Positions 24,251-33,448 of a DNA stretch of 64,000 nt are shown piece after piece. Positions within the stretch are counted from its first letter, which is position 1. Each line of letters opens with the position of its first letter. The stretch covers positions 1 to 64,000 of the forward strand of contig JABLXJ010000004.1 of the NCBI GenBank assembly GCA_013178125.1. The letters run 5' to 3'. The notes below the pieces were generated by a model. That model did not search any database. It was not told the origin of the DNA and saw only the letters and a list, made by a program, of their open reading frames with translations. Made by a program: the position numbers and the translations under genes. This stretch comes from Bacillota bacterium. Lineage in GTDB: Bacteria > Bacillota > SHA-98 > Ch115 > JABLXJ01.

Positions 24251-26620
24251 TTACAAGTCCACCCTTACCACATCCCTGTCCATTTTATCCATGCACCGGT
24301 TTATTTTGTGCAGTAGGTCAGGATCTCCCGTGCAGGCGAGCTTCACCTGGCGGAGCAGGTCTATCCCACGGCGAAGGGCTGAGACCACATCCCCCTCATC
24401 CATGTTGACCGGGCCGAAACGGGCCAGCTGCATCAGGTCACCAAAACCGGCGCCGCGGCTCCACGCGTAGGCAAGATGCGAGATGGACGGGTCAAATACC
24501 ACTGTAGAGAGGCCGAGCTCGCGATATTCCGCCCGCTGGATTCTGCGGATAATGGCCTGGACTCCTTCGAGATCGAATGGGGCCCTTGTCATCCTGGCCC
24601 CTTCCCTCCTTGGCTGGTAATCCACGGCAACCGCCAGGGCGTTTACCTGGTCCTCATCGAGCCTGTGGAAGAACTCCCCAGAGATGAGCTCGGTCACGAG
24701 GAGTTCCTGGACATTTATACGAGACGCCATAGCCCCTTTTTCTGTCAACGCCGCAAATGCCCCGGCTCCGGTTTCAGGGGTTCCGGCGGCGATGTAGCCG
24801 AGCCTCTTCAGGAGCCGGACCTTCGCCTCGAATTCGGCCATCAGCTCGCTGGTTGCAGGCAGGCTTGAGAGCTCGGCCTCGAGACGCCTGAGCCTGCCGT
24901 CAAGACGGCGAAGGCGCTTTGCGCCGCCCTGCGCCCGAGTCGCACGCCCCGACAGGGCTGCCTCCTGACCCGCCTGGGTTGCGTGCCCTGACGGGATCGC
25001 GTGCCTCGACTTGCTGGCAAGCTCATCGCGCCTTGCGCGGATTGCCTCAATTTCCGCCATCAGATTGCCCGCCCTCCGCCTTCGCTGGTATGCGGCAAAG
25101 CTCTTATCCAGGAGGGTCTCGACCTCCTCGCGGGTGTACCTGGCCACGAGGTTCAGGACGGTATTGTATGAGAGCCTGAACTGGCTTGCGAGCCTCTCCA
25201 GCTTCTTTTCCTCGTGCACAGGGAATTGCTCCTTGTCGAAATAGTTGAGGTCGACCAGGGTAAACACGTAGCCCTGCCTGTCTACCCCCCTGCGACCAGC
25301 CCTTCCCGCCATCTGGAAGTACTCCTGGTTGGTCATGGGGCGATACCCGAAGCCGTCGAACTTCTCGGGGGAGTCGAAGCAGACGGACCTTACCGGGAGG
25401 TTCACGCCCACCGCGAATGTCTCGGTACAGTAAAGGACCGCGATCTTGCGCCTTGCAAAGAGCTCCTCCACGATCTCCTTGAGTATGGGAAGCAGCCCGG
25501 CGTGGTGAAACCCTATCCCGTCCACGAGGGCGCGGCGGAGGGCCTTTGAGGTCGGGAGCTCCTTTGCAGACGATCCCTCCATCTTTTCATCGAAAAATCT
25601 CTTCACCTCGCGCCTCTCGTCGTTTGCCAGGAACGAACAAACCTGGGCGAGCTCCCTCGCCTTAATCTCACACTGCTGCCTACTGAAGAGGAAATAGAGG
25701 CATGGCAGCAGGTCCGGGGTAAGATGCCTCACGAGGTCGATATGCGATGTGGATGGGAGGAGGCCATACCGGGCCTTCTTGCGCTGCCTTTTATATGCAC
25801 GGGCGATATCCTGGAGGCTTCCAGCCCCGGCCCCCTTCTCAAAGAGGTAGTGGGCCAGCGGCACGGGCCGCTCGCTGTGCCTGACGACCTTGACCTCCTC
25901 TTCGCGGGTCTCGCTCATCCAGTCCGCCAGCTCCGGGGCATTGGGAATGGTCGCGCTCAGGCCCAGAATCCTTATGTGCCGGGGAAGGAAGATTATTGCC
26001 TCCTCCCATACGCTGCCCCGTTCCTCATCCCCGATGTAGTGGATTTCATCGAAGATTACATGCGAAACCCCCGCGAGCCGGTGAATATCGGTATGAAGTA
26101 TGTTGCGCAGTATCTCCGTGGTCATTACGAGGATGGGGGCTGTATCGTTGATGACGATGTCTCCGGTGACGATGCCCACGTTATCCGGCCCGTACTGGAA
26201 CTTGAAATCCTTGTACTTCTGGTTACTCAGCGCCTTGATGGGCGCTGTGTAAATGGCCTGGCTTCCCCGCCGGATAACTTGGTCAATAAGGTAGTCTGCC
26301 ACCAACGTTTTGCCTGACCCGGTGGGAGCGGACACCAGGACTGACCTTCCAGCCAGGAGGTGCCCTATCGCCTCACGCTGGAAATCATCGAGCGTCAGCC
26401 CTCTATACGGGGCCGGCGCCCCGTGGACCGGCGTCCCGGTCTCGACCGGCGGCGTCCGGGCGCCCTGACCACCCGCCTGAGCCACGCTAGTTTCCGCCTG
26501 CACCTGCATATCCGCTTGCGCATCCTCCGCCTGCGCGCCCGTTTGCACATCCCCTGTCTGCACGTCGTCTATTTGCCCGTCGCCTGCCTGAATGTGAGCC
26601 TGAATCTGACCTGTGCTCAA
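24251..26620 (-). CDS. Ski2/Mtr4-like DEAD-family RNA helicase
   Basis: The 789-residue protein is a superfamily 2 helicase of the Ski2/Mtr4 type, probably acting on RNA. Motifs: LTLDDFQREAI (Q-like), SAPTGSGKT (Walker A), FDEIHYIGD (motif II as DEIH), LGLSATIPN, and QMAGRAGRRG (motif VI). The C-terminus (LLRQVKLAC...DRDVVRVDL) resembles the DSHCT end. The first 75 residues are Gln/Ala/Asp-rich repeats (VQTGDVQTGAQ) and appear to be low-complexity expansion. The start is a TTG at 26620 nine bases after AAGGAG. It is divergent from the lipoate ligase gene. Confidence 0.88.
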   Translation of the reverse strand: MSTGQIQAHIQAGDGQIDDVQTGDVQTGAQAEDAQADMQVQAETSVAQAGGQGARTPPVETGTPVHGAPAPYRGLTLDDFQREAIGHLLAGRSVLVSAPTGSGKTLVADYLIDQVIRRGSQAIYTAPIKALSNQKYKDFKFQYGPDNVGIVTGDIVINDTAPILVMTTEILRNILHTDIHRLAGVSHVIFDEIHYIGDEERGSVWEEAIIFLPRHIRILGLSATIPNAPELADWMSETREEEVKVVRHSERPVPLAHYLFEKGAGAGSLQDIARAYKRQRKKARYGLLPSTSHIDLVRHLTPDLLPCLYFLFSRQQCEIKARELAQVCSFLANDERREVKRFFDEKMEGSSAKELPTSKALRRALVDGIGFHHAGLLPILKEIVEELFARRKIAVLYCTETFAVGVNLPVRSVCFDSPEKFDGFGYRPMTNQEYFQMAGRAGRRGVDRQGYVFTLVDLNYFDKEQFPVHEEKKLERLASQFRLSYNTVLNLVARYTREEVETLLDKSFAAYQRRRRAGNLMAEIEAIRARRDELASKSRHAIPSGHATQAGQEAALSGRATRAQGGAKRLRRLDGRLRRLEAELSSLPATSELMAEFEAKVRLLKRLGYIAAGTPETGAGAFAALTEKGAMASRINVQELLVTELISGEFFHRLDEDQVNALAVAVDYQPRREGARMTRAPFDLEGVQAIIRRIQRAEYRELGLSTVVFDPSISHLAYAWSRGAGFGDLMQLARFGPVNMDEGDVVSALRRGIDLLRQVKLACTGDPDLLHKINRCMDKMDRDVVRVDL

Positions 26621-26709
26621 CTGCAGCAGCTCCTTGAGTCTTATTCTTACCCGGGCTCTTCAAGCTCTTCAAAGCTCTATTGAATGTACATGTCGGCCCG
26701 GCTATAATC

Positions 26710-26762
26710 TAATTATACCGTAATTATACCCTAAACATAGGATGCAAAACTAGGATGCAAAA
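26710..26762. promoter_or_regulatory. Divergent control region with direct repeats
   Basis: Between the helicase and ligase genes, TAATTATACC occurs at 26710-26719 and 26721-26730, and TAGGATGCAAAA at 26738-26749 and 26751-26762 (13-base period). Several -10-like TATAAT boxes are readable on the minus strand, but no matching -35 is convincing. It is likely the shared promoter/operator region. Confidence 0.4.
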
Positions 26763-26812
26763 GTTCGCCCCTAATAGCCCTGGCCGGAAAATCACGGAGC
26801 GGCCCGCCCTCT

Positions 26813-28483
26813 GTGGCCGCCGCGAAGGGACGGGGCGGGGGAAAGGGCGGGGATGATTTGGGCCAGGAGTGGCGACTTCTTGATACAGGGGTTCGTCCCG
26901 CCGCCGAAAATATGGCGCTGGATGAAGTCATACTAACGGCGAGGAGCAGGGATCTCTCGCCGGATACCATTCGCTTCCTCCAGTTTCATCCCCCATGCGC
27001 CCTGGTGGGCTACCACCAGGATGTTGAGCAGGAGGTAAGGGTGGACTGGTGCCGGGAGCACGGCGTGGAGATCAACCGGCGCATCACGGGGGGTGGGGCC
27101 CTATTCTGGGACGAGACCCAGATCGGCTGGGAGGTAATCGCCGCGAAGTCGCATCCCGGCATCCCGTCCGGCATCGAGGGGCTCTATGAGAAGCTCTGCC
27201 TGGCCGCGGTCTCGGGCCTGCGCGCGCTCGGGGTGGAGGCATGCTTCCGGCCGCGCAACGATATCGAAGTGAACGGGCGGAAGATATCCGGCACCGGCGG
27301 GACCGGTCTCGACGGCGCGTTCCTGTTTCAGGGCACGCTCCTCGTTGACTTCGACGTCGATAGTATGCTGAGGGCGCTCAGGATTCCCACCGAGAAGCTC
27401 AAGCGCAAGGAGATCGAATCCGTCAAGGAGAGGGTCACCTGCCTCAAATGGGAGCTCGGCTATACGCCCTCGCCCGCTGAGATAAAGGCTGCGCTGTGCA
27501 AGGGTTTCGAGGATGCACTCGGCATGAGCCTTTCGCCGGGGTGCCTGACGTCCGCGGAGGAAGGTCTTTTCGCGGAGCGGCTCCCGTATTTCCGCTCGGA
27601 CGACTGGATCAGAAAGGTGAGGCAAAAGCCCGGGTCGAGCTTTGAGCTCCGGTCCGTGAGAAAGGCCCCGGGTGGCCTCGTGCGCGTCTCACTGGCCCTG
27701 GATAGGAGCACCTCAAGGGCCTCACGGCTGAAATCCGTGTTCATCACGGGCGATTTCTTTGCCCACCCGAAGCGGGCCATATACGACCTCGAGGCCCGGT
27801 TGAAGAACGCAAGGGCGGAGCCGGCCACCATAACGAGCCTGGTCGAGGCCTTTTTTGCGGAGAGGGGGGTGAAGATCCCGGGAGTGCCCCACCCCGAGAT
27901 ATCCGGGGCGATCCTGGAGGCGCTGAAGAAGGTCAAGCTCACCCAGTTCGGCATCCCCGAGGGCGACGTAAACTCGATTTTCGCAGTCAAGGGGGCGTTT
28001 GGGGATATCCTGAGAGAGCTAAATGAGGCCTCCCGCGCCGGCCCCGTTGCCATCCTGCTCCCATACTGCGCAAAAAAGCCGGGGTGCTCATACCGGTATC
28101 GCGAGGGCTGCGCCTCGTGCGGCCAGTGTAGCATCGGGGAGGCATACGACATGGCCCGGGAGTTCGCCTTGATGCCCGTGTGCATTCAAAACTACGAGAT
28201 GCTGGAGTCGACCCTGGAGGGCCTGAAGTCGCGGGGGGTATCCGCGTTCATCGGTAGCTGCTGCGAGGCCTTTTTTGCAAAGCACCACGATGATTTCGAG
28301 AGGATCGGGCTCAAGGGAATCCTCGTTGATGTAGAGAGCTCGACCTGCTACGATCTTGGCAAGGAGAAGGAGGCCCACCACGGGCGCTTTGAAAACCAGA
28401 CCGAATTGAAGCTCGGCCTTATCAGGAAGGTTCTGGAGGCAATGAAGAATTATGGCAATTATGACTGCGGGGAGCATTCGTGA
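26813..28483 (+). CDS. Lipoate-protein ligase A domain fused to DUF116
   Basis: The 556-residue protein has two parts. Residues 15-260 are a LplA/LipM-type ligase: RRITGGGALFWD at 89-100 (substrate loop) and GRKISGTGG with the catalytic-type Lys157. Residues 260-360 fit the accessory C-terminal domain. From about 410 on it is a Cys-rich DUF116 domain (LPYCAKKPGCSYRY; CASCGQCSIGEA; GSCCEAFF; SSTCYDLG), a family of unknown function with possible metal-cluster ligands. The ligase part would attach octanoate or lipoate to a carrier such as GcvH. The start GTG at 26813 has a weak site; TTG at 26858 is an alternative. The next gene overlaps its end. The context suggests lipoate assembly. Confidence 0.85.
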   Translation: MAAAKGRGGGKGGDDLGQEWRLLDTGVRPAAENMALDEVILTARSRDLSPDTIRFLQFHPPCALVGYHQDVEQEVRVDWCREHGVEINRRITGGGALFWDETQIGWEVIAAKSHPGIPSGIEGLYEKLCLAAVSGLRALGVEACFRPRNDIEVNGRKISGTGGTGLDGAFLFQGTLLVDFDVDSMLRALRIPTEKLKRKEIESVKERVTCLKWELGYTPSPAEIKAALCKGFEDALGMSLSPGCLTSAEEGLFAERLPYFRSDDWIRKVRQKPGSSFELRSVRKAPGGLVRVSLALDRSTSRASRLKSVFITGDFFAHPKRAIYDLEARLKNARAEPATITSLVEAFFAERGVKIPGVPHPEISGAILEALKKVKLTQFGIPEGDVNSIFAVKGAFGDILRELNEASRAGPVAILLPYCAKKPGCSYRYREGCASCGQCSIGEAYDMAREFALMPVCIQNYEMLESTLEGLKSRGVSAFIGSCCEAFFAKHHDDFERIGLKGILVDVESSTCYDLGKEKEAHHGRFENQTELKLGLIRKVLEAMKNYGNYDCGEHS

Positions 28484-29594
28484 ACGTGAATACGACGCCT
28501 TAGTGGTCGGGGCCGGGCCCGCGGGCGCGTGCGCCGCGAGGAGGCTGGCGCTGGGTGGGGTCAGGGTGCTCATCGTGGAGCGAAAGCCCCAGGTAGGCGT
28601 GCCTGTTCAGTGCGCGGAATACGTTCCGATGTTCATCACCCGCTATGTCCCCCTAGATGCTGGCCATATAGCGCAGCGCGTGGACGAGATGGAGACCTTC
28701 CTCCCCACGGGTGAGGTCGTCAGGAATCGCTTTCCAGGTTATGTCCTGCACAGGGCGCTTTTTGACAGGAGCCTTACAGCCTCGGCGCTCAGGGCCGGGG
28801 CCGAGCTCCTCCTCCGGGCGAGGGTGACGGGTTTGAGCGATCATGGCGCTGTGATCGAATCAGGGGGCCCGGGCCGCAGGGAGAGGTTCGAGGTCGCTGC
28901 TAAGGTGATTATAGGGGCGGACGGGCCCCTCTCGACAGTGGGGAAGGCCACCGGCCAGGAGAACGCCGAATTTGTCGTGGGGGCGCAGTGCGAGGTCCTG
29001 CTTGATCGGCCCCTCGGAGCCACGCAGGTCTATTTCGATCCCGAGTATTTCGGGGGCTATGGCTGGGTCTTCCCGAAGGGGGATACGGCGAATGTCGGAG
29101 TCGGGTTGCAGCTCACGGACACTAGGGCCTCGGGCGCCCCGTTGGACAGCCCGCCAGGGGCGCGCGAAGCCCTCGGGGGCTTCCTGGATAAACTCAAGGT
29201 CAGCAGGGGCAAAGTTCTTGGCTATACGGGCGGTCTTATCCCGGTTGGCGGGCCCCTCGCCGCGGTATCCGGGCGCGTGCTCCTTGCCGGCGATGCAGCC
29301 GGGCACACCCACCCCTTGACGGGCGCAGGCATACTTCACGCGGTGATAGGCGGCGATGCGGCCGGGAGGGCGGCGGCCCGGGCGATCAGGGATAATGATA
29401 TGGAGGCCTTGAAGTCCTATGATGATGAATGGCGTGGTATTTTCGGCAAGAGCCTCGAGAGGGCGGTCGCGGGGCGCGCGCTCTTGATGAGTAACTGGTG
29501 TTGTGACCGCGGGGCTCTGAGCGAGCTCATACGCAGGACGTGGATAGCGTTTCGCTCGCTTGCTGATCGCCCTCTTATGGATGCTCGCTTATGA
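28452..29594 (+). CDS. Geranylgeranyl-reductase-like FAD protein (LipT-like)
   Basis: The 380-residue flavoprotein has the FAD-binding GAGPAGACAAR motif near the N-terminus, a second FAD motif VLLAGDAAGHTHPLTGAGI at about 280, and the FPKGDTANVGVG segment typical of the geranylgeranyl reductase/FixC group. In LipS1/LipS2-type lipoate clusters a protein of this group (LipT) recurs, and its position after the ligase gene fits that. A lipid-saturating role cannot be excluded. It overlaps the upstream gene by 32 bases. Start ATG at 28452 or 28461; neither has a strong site. Confidence 0.8.
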   Translation: MAIMTAGSIREREYDALVVGAGPAGACAARRLALGGVRVLIVERKPQVGVPVQCAEYVPMFITRYVPLDAGHIAQRVDEMETFLPTGEVVRNRFPGYVLHRALFDRSLTASALRAGAELLLRARVTGLSDHGAVIESGGPGRRERFEVAAKVIIGADGPLSTVGKATGQENAEFVVGAQCEVLLDRPLGATQVYFDPEYFGGYGWVFPKGDTANVGVGLQLTDTRASGAPLDSPPGAREALGGFLDKLKVSRGKVLGYTGGLIPVGGPLAAVSGRVLLAGDAAGHTHPLTGAGILHAVIGGDAAGRAAARAIRDNDMEALKSYDDEWRGIFGKSLERAVAGRALLMSNWCCDRGALSELIRRTWIAFRSLADRPLMDARL

Positions 29595-29619
29595 CGCCCA
29601 CTTATGGCCCACTTATGGA

Positions 29620-29648
29620 TTGACTTTCCTCTTTCCCTCTGTTACAAT
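29620..29648 (+). promoter_or_regulatory. Sigma-A promoter of cysK
   Basis: TTGACT (29620-29625), a 17-base spacer and TACAAT (29643-29648) give a good promoter about 120 bases before cysK. Confidence 0.75.
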
Positions 29649-29652
29649 AAAA

Positions 29653-29693
29653 CCTGACAGGAAACCCGATTATTTAAGTCGGTTTATCAGGAT
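29653..29693 (+). promoter_or_regulatory. Symmetric element in the cysK leader
   Basis: CCTGA ... AAACCCGA (29654-29671) and TCGGTTT ... TCAGG (29679-29692) form an interrupted inverted repeat right after the promoter. It could be an mRNA hairpin or a repressor site, perhaps for the Rrf2 protein encoded after cysK. No T run follows, so it is not a plain terminator. Confidence 0.4.
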
Positions 29694-29768
29694 TTCTTCA
29701 ACCTGTTTCAAGCTTCCCGGGCGGGTCCGGGCGGATCTATTCCTAGTTTGAATCGGAGGTAGCTGAAA

Positions 29769-30737
29769 ATGGAACGAATTGGACGGGTCGCAGAGGATAT
29801 AACGGAGCTCGTTGGTCGAACGCCGATGGTGCGCCTCCGCAGGGTGGCACAGGCACAGGGTGCGGTTGCGGAGGTTGTGGCCAAGCTGGAGTCCTTTAAC
29901 CCGGGTGGCAGCGTAAAGGATCGCATCGGGTACAGCATGATCGCTGCTGCAGAGGAGAAGGGGATATTGAAGCCAGGGAAAGGGGCGGTGGTGATTGAAC
30001 CTACAAGCGGGAACACGGGTATAGCCCTGGCCATGGTTTGCGCGGCAAGGGGCTACAGGCTCATCCTCACCATGCCGGACACTATGAGCATCGAGCGCCG
30101 GAACCTCCTTGCAGCTTACGGCGCTGAGCTTGTGCTCACACCTGGCGCCGAGGGAATGAAGGGTGCTATTCGCAAAGCGGAGGAGCTCGTTGCCCAAATT
30201 CCAGGCGCCTTCATGCCGCAGCAGTTCGAGAACCCCGCCAACCCTGAGGTCCACCGCCGAACCACGGCTGAGGAGATATGGGCGGATACTGGGGGCAAGG
30301 TTGATGCGATCGTGGCAGGGGTCGGCACGGGTGGGACGATAACTGGAGTCGCCGAGGTTTTGAAAAAGAGGAAACCGGAGGTTTACGTAGTGGCCGTCGA
30401 GCCGGCCGATTCGCCGGTGCTTTCGGGCGGCAAGCCCGGGCCACACAAACTGCAGGGGATTGGAGCAGGATTTGTGCCGAAGGTGTTAAACCCCAAAGTC
30501 ATAGATGAGATCTTCAGGGTCAGGACCGATGAGGCCTATGAGGCCGCACGGAGGCTCGCAAGGGAAGAAGGCATCCTTGCGGGCATCTCGTCGGGCGCCG
30601 CGACCCACGCTGCGCTGGAGATAGCGAAAAGGCCGGAGAATGCAGGCAAGCTGGTCGTGGTGATCCTGCCTGACACGGGTGAGAGATACCTGTCCACGCC
30701 TTTATTCGAGTCGGATCAGGGGGAAGGAAGAGGATGA
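29769..30737 (+). CDS. cysK: Cysteine synthase A
   Basis: The 322-residue PLP enzyme makes cysteine from O-acetylserine and sulfide. The cofactor Lys is in NPGGSVKDR (about residue 47), the phosphate loop is GTGGTITG, and [12 protein letters not shown] is the substrate loop. The ending [14 protein letters not shown] is typical of CysK. Start ATG follows TCGGAGG. The next gene, an Rrf2 regulator, overlaps its stop in ATGA, as in other Bacillota where cysteine genes pair with CymR. It sits between the lipoate-type genes, where it might supply sulfur. Confidence 0.95.
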   Translation: MERIGRVAEDITELVGRTPMVRLRRVAQAQGAVAEVVAKLESFNPGGSVKDRIGYSMIAAAEEKGILKPGKGAVVIEPTSGNTGIALAMVCAARGYRLILTMPDTMSIERRNLLAAYGAELVLTPGAEGMKGAIRKAEELVAQIPGAFMPQQFENPANPEVHRRTTAEEIWADTGGKVDAIVAGVGTGGTITGVAEVLKKRKPEVYVVAVEPADSPVLSGGKPGPHKLQGIGAGFVPKVLNPKVIDEIFRVRTDEAYEAARRLAREEGILAGISSGAATHAALEIAKRPENAGKLVVVILPDTGERYLSTPLFESDQGEGRG

Positions 30738-31189
30738 AGCTATCGACTCGCGGCAGGTATGGCGTGAGGCTGATGTTTGATCTGGCCCTCAACTTCGGCA
30801 AGGGACCCATACCTCTCAAGGATATCGCGAAGCGGCAGGACATCTCCGAGCATTACCTTGAACAGCTCGTGGCTCCATTGAGGCGGGCGGGAATGGTAAC
30901 CAGCATCCGCGGCGCGCAGGGGGGATATGAGCTCTCAAAACGCCCTGAGGAGATCACTGTAGGGGATATAATCAGGGTGCTCGAGGGACCAATCGCGCCT
31001 GTTGAATGCGCCGGCATGAATGCCCCATCCGAGGCCTGCGACAGGGCTGACAGGTGCGTTGCGCGCCTCATCTGGGAGCGACTCAGGGATAGCATCACGT
31101 CACTGCTGGATTCCATCACACTCGCAGATATGTGCGAGGATGTCGGGAAGCTGTCTGGGGAACAAGATAGCTATATGTACTATATTTAG
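30734..31189 (+). CDS. Rrf2-family transcription regulator
   Basis: The 151-residue protein begins [19 protein letters not shown] with the winged helix of the Rrf2 family and has [14 protein letters not shown] and [12 protein letters not shown]. Three Cys ([17 protein letters not shown]) in the C-terminal part have the spacing C-x9-C-x5-C, near that of IscR, so it may hold an iron-sulfur cluster rather than act as a pure CymR. Coupled to cysK, it likely senses sulfur or cluster status and controls this operon. Start ATG at 30734. Confidence 0.88.
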   Translation: MKLSTRGRYGVRLMFDLALNFGKGPIPLKDIAKRQDISEHYLEQLVAPLRRAGMVTSIRGAQGGYELSKRPEEITVGDIIRVLEGPIAPVECAGMNAPSEACDRADRCVARLIWERLRDSITSLLDSITLADMCEDVGKLSGEQDSYMYYI

Positions 31190-31235
31190 ACATTTAGACC
31201 AGATTTAGACCAGGGCCAGAGTCAGGGGTGAGGTC

Positions 31236-32231
31236 ATGGAGGAAGGAGCCTGGAAGGAAATCACGCTCGGGACCGGTGGGGCCGGCTCCACCGGGACCGA
31301 TCGCGGCCTTGAAGAGGCGTGGCGGGTGAGAAAGGCCAACTTTACCGATATCATTTATTTCCCCGTTCCCAGCATCATAAGATATGATACAGAATGTTAC
31401 ACAAACAGCCCTGCAAGCTTTGTCCCCGTTTCTATAACAGGGAGAGCGTGCGCCCTCAGGTGCGATCACTGCAATGGCCGCATCCTGGAGAATATGATCC
31501 CGGCGGCGACGTCTGGAGCCCTCCTCGCCCTGGGGAAGAGGCTGGCGGGTGCCGGCTGCCGCGGTCTTCTCATAAGCGGCGGCTCGGGCCCGGATGGCTC
31601 CGTCCCACTGGACTCATTTATCGACGCGATAAGCGAGCTCAAGCGGGCGTACGGGCTTCGAATTGCCGTTCACACGGGGCTGGTCGACAGAAACCAGGCC
31701 CGGCGGCTGGCAGGAGCGGGCATCGATGTAGCCATGATCGACGTCATCGGGAGTGCGGCAACCGCCCGCAGGGTCTACCACCTCGAGGCCGCCCCCCAGG
31801 ATTACATCGGGTCTGTCAGAAACTTGAAGGACGAGGGCGTGCCCGTGGTGCCTCACATTGTCCTGGGCCTCGACTACGGGCGCCTCGAGGGAGAGGTCGA
31901 CGCCCTGTATGCCCTTTCCACCTGCGGTATTCATGAGCTTGTCCTGGTTATTATGATGCCGCTCAAGGGCACGCGCATGGAGAGTGCCAGGCCGCCCGGA
32001 CCCTCGGAGCTTGCCGGGGTGTTTGCGCTCGCGAGGGGCTTGTTTCATCGCCAGCACATATTCCTTGGCTGTGCAAGGCCGGGAGGAGATCACAGGCGCG
32101 ATGTCGAATTACTCGCGGTAAGGGCCGGGTTCAACGGGATCGCTTATCCATCCGATGAGACGATTCGCCTCGCTCGCGACCTGGGGCTCGAGGCAGTATT
32201 CTCAGAGCAGTGTTGTTCGCTGGTGGTATGA
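31236..32231 (+). CDS. Radical SAM protein, probable LipS1/LipS2-type
   Basis: The 331-residue protein has the radical SAM cluster Cys72-x3-Cys76-x2-Cys79 (CALRCDHC) and a barrel with ISGGSGPDG and HTGLVD. The N-terminal 40 residues are Gly-rich. Together with the next gene it forms a radical SAM pair near a lipoate ligase and a LipT-like gene, the composition of the LipS1/LipS2 lipoate synthesis route known from Thermococcus and sulfur oxidizers. Which of the two it is, I cannot decide. Start ATG follows GGTGAGG. Confidence 0.7.
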   Translation: MEEGAWKEITLGTGGAGSTGTDRGLEEAWRVRKANFTDIIYFPVPSIIRYDTECYTNSPASFVPVSITGRACALRCDHCNGRILENMIPAATSGALLALGKRLAGAGCRGLLISGGSGPDGSVPLDSFIDAISELKRAYGLRIAVHTGLVDRNQARRLAGAGIDVAMIDVIGSAATARRVYHLEAAPQDYIGSVRNLKDEGVPVVPHIVLGLDYGRLEGEVDALYALSTCGIHELVLVIMMPLKGTRMESARPPGPSELAGVFALARGLFHRQHIFLGCARPGGDHRRDVELLAVRAGFNGIAYPSDETIRLARDLGLEAVFSEQCCSLVV

Positions 32232-32319
32232 AAGTTATATACACTAAGATAGATTAAGGCGGCGTGAGGCGGGAAGTAGAAGGAAGAGGGCGGGGCGTCA
32301 AGGAGGTCAGGTTGTATTT

Positions 32320-33435
32320 ATGGATTCGATGCAGGCGCCGGGGCCCACCCCGGCGATTGAAGAGAGCCCTGAGCCTGAGATTGAAGAAAGCCCTGAATAC
32401 GTGCGCACGAGCCTGGGCGCGGCCATCGCGTTGGGCTTCAGCCCAGGGGCTTTTTACAGGGATGCAAGGGCCTACTGTGTTAACTTGCTTTTGACCTATG
32501 GGGATGGGTGCAGGGCAAATTGCGCCTATTGCGGCCTCTCGCGCAGCCGGGCCGGCGAGTATACGGATAAAAGCTTTATACGCGTCAAGTGGCCAGTCGT
32601 CAGGGTGAGCGAGGTCGCGGAGCGAATTGGTGAAATTGGCGATTCAGCCGGGTCGCGGGGCGAGGTCGAGGTGCGAAGGGTGTGTATCTCCATGGTTACC
32701 CACCCGAGAGCTGCGGCCGATGTGGTGCGCGTGGCAATGGCTATTCGCTCGCGATCGGATGTGCCGATCTCGGGGCTTCTGACCCCTACAACCCTCGCGA
32801 GGTCGGACCTGGAGGCGATGAAGAATGCCGGCATCGATAGAATCGGCATCGCCGTTGACGCGGCAACGCAGGGGATTTTCGACGTCTTGCGTGGCCACGG
32901 CGTGAGGGGGCCCCACAGGTGGGAGAGCTACTGGAAAGCCCTTGCTGAAGCGGTTGAGGTGTTTGGCCGGTGGATGGTTGGTTGCCACCTGATCGCCGGC
33001 CTCGGGGAGACGGAACAGGAGATGGCGGGCGCCATACAGATGGCGCACGACATGGGCGTCGTCACCCACCTTTTTGCCTTTTATCCCGAGCACGGTTCGG
33101 CCATGGAGTGCCACGAGCGGCCCTCCCTCGAATCTTACCGCAGGATTCAGCTCGCGCGATATTTGATAAATGAGGGCATTGCAAGGTGCGAGGACTTCTC
33201 GTTTGACGGCGGGGGGACGATCACCGGCTATGGAATCCCCCGCGACAAGCTTGAAAGTGTAGTAGGGCTCGGCCTCCCGTTCATAACGAGCGGGTGCCCG
33301 GGCAAGCATGGCGAGCTGGGCTGCAACCGGCCCTACGCGAACGAAAGGCCCGGGGAGCCCATCAGGAACTACCCCTTCCCGCCGGACGAGCAGGATATAG
33401 AGGAGATCAGGGCCCAGCTTGGTTTGTCCATGTGA
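32320..33435 (+). CDS. Radical SAM protein, biotin-synthase-like, probable LipS1/LipS2-type
   Basis: The 371-residue protein has Cys64-x3-Cys68-x2-Cys71 (CRANCAYCGLSR) and a BioB-like barrel (THPRAAADVV; GLLTPTTL; CHLIAGLGETEQE). The end has extra Cys, SGCPGKHGELGCNRPYANE, a pattern seen in archaeal biotin-synthase-like proteins and a possible site for an auxiliary cluster that donates sulfur. True biotin synthase is unlikely since no bio genes are near. The first 35 residues are Pro/Glu low complexity. Start ATG behind AAGGAGG at 13 bases. Confidence 0.7.
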   Translation: MDSMQAPGPTPAIEESPEPEIEESPEYVRTSLGAAIALGFSPGAFYRDARAYCVNLLLTYGDGCRANCAYCGLSRSRAGEYTDKSFIRVKWPVVRVSEVAERIGEIGDSAGSRGEVEVRRVCISMVTHPRAAADVVRVAMAIRSRSDVPISGLLTPTTLARSDLEAMKNAGIDRIGIAVDAATQGIFDVLRGHGVRGPHRWESYWKALAEAVEVFGRWMVGCHLIAGLGETEQEMAGAIQMAHDMGVVTHLFAFYPEHGSAMECHERPSLESYRRIQLARYLINEGIARCEDFSFDGGGTITGYGIPRDKLESVVGLGLPFITSGCPGKHGELGCNRPYANERPGEPIRNYPFPPDEQDIEEIRAQLGLSM

Positions 33436-33448
33436 TGTGTGAGTGTGA

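Noticed and set aside
32320-33435. Biotin synthase BioB
   Set aside because: The barrel is BioB-like, but no biotin genes are near, the C-terminal Cys pattern differs, and a lipoate ligase cluster is adjacent.
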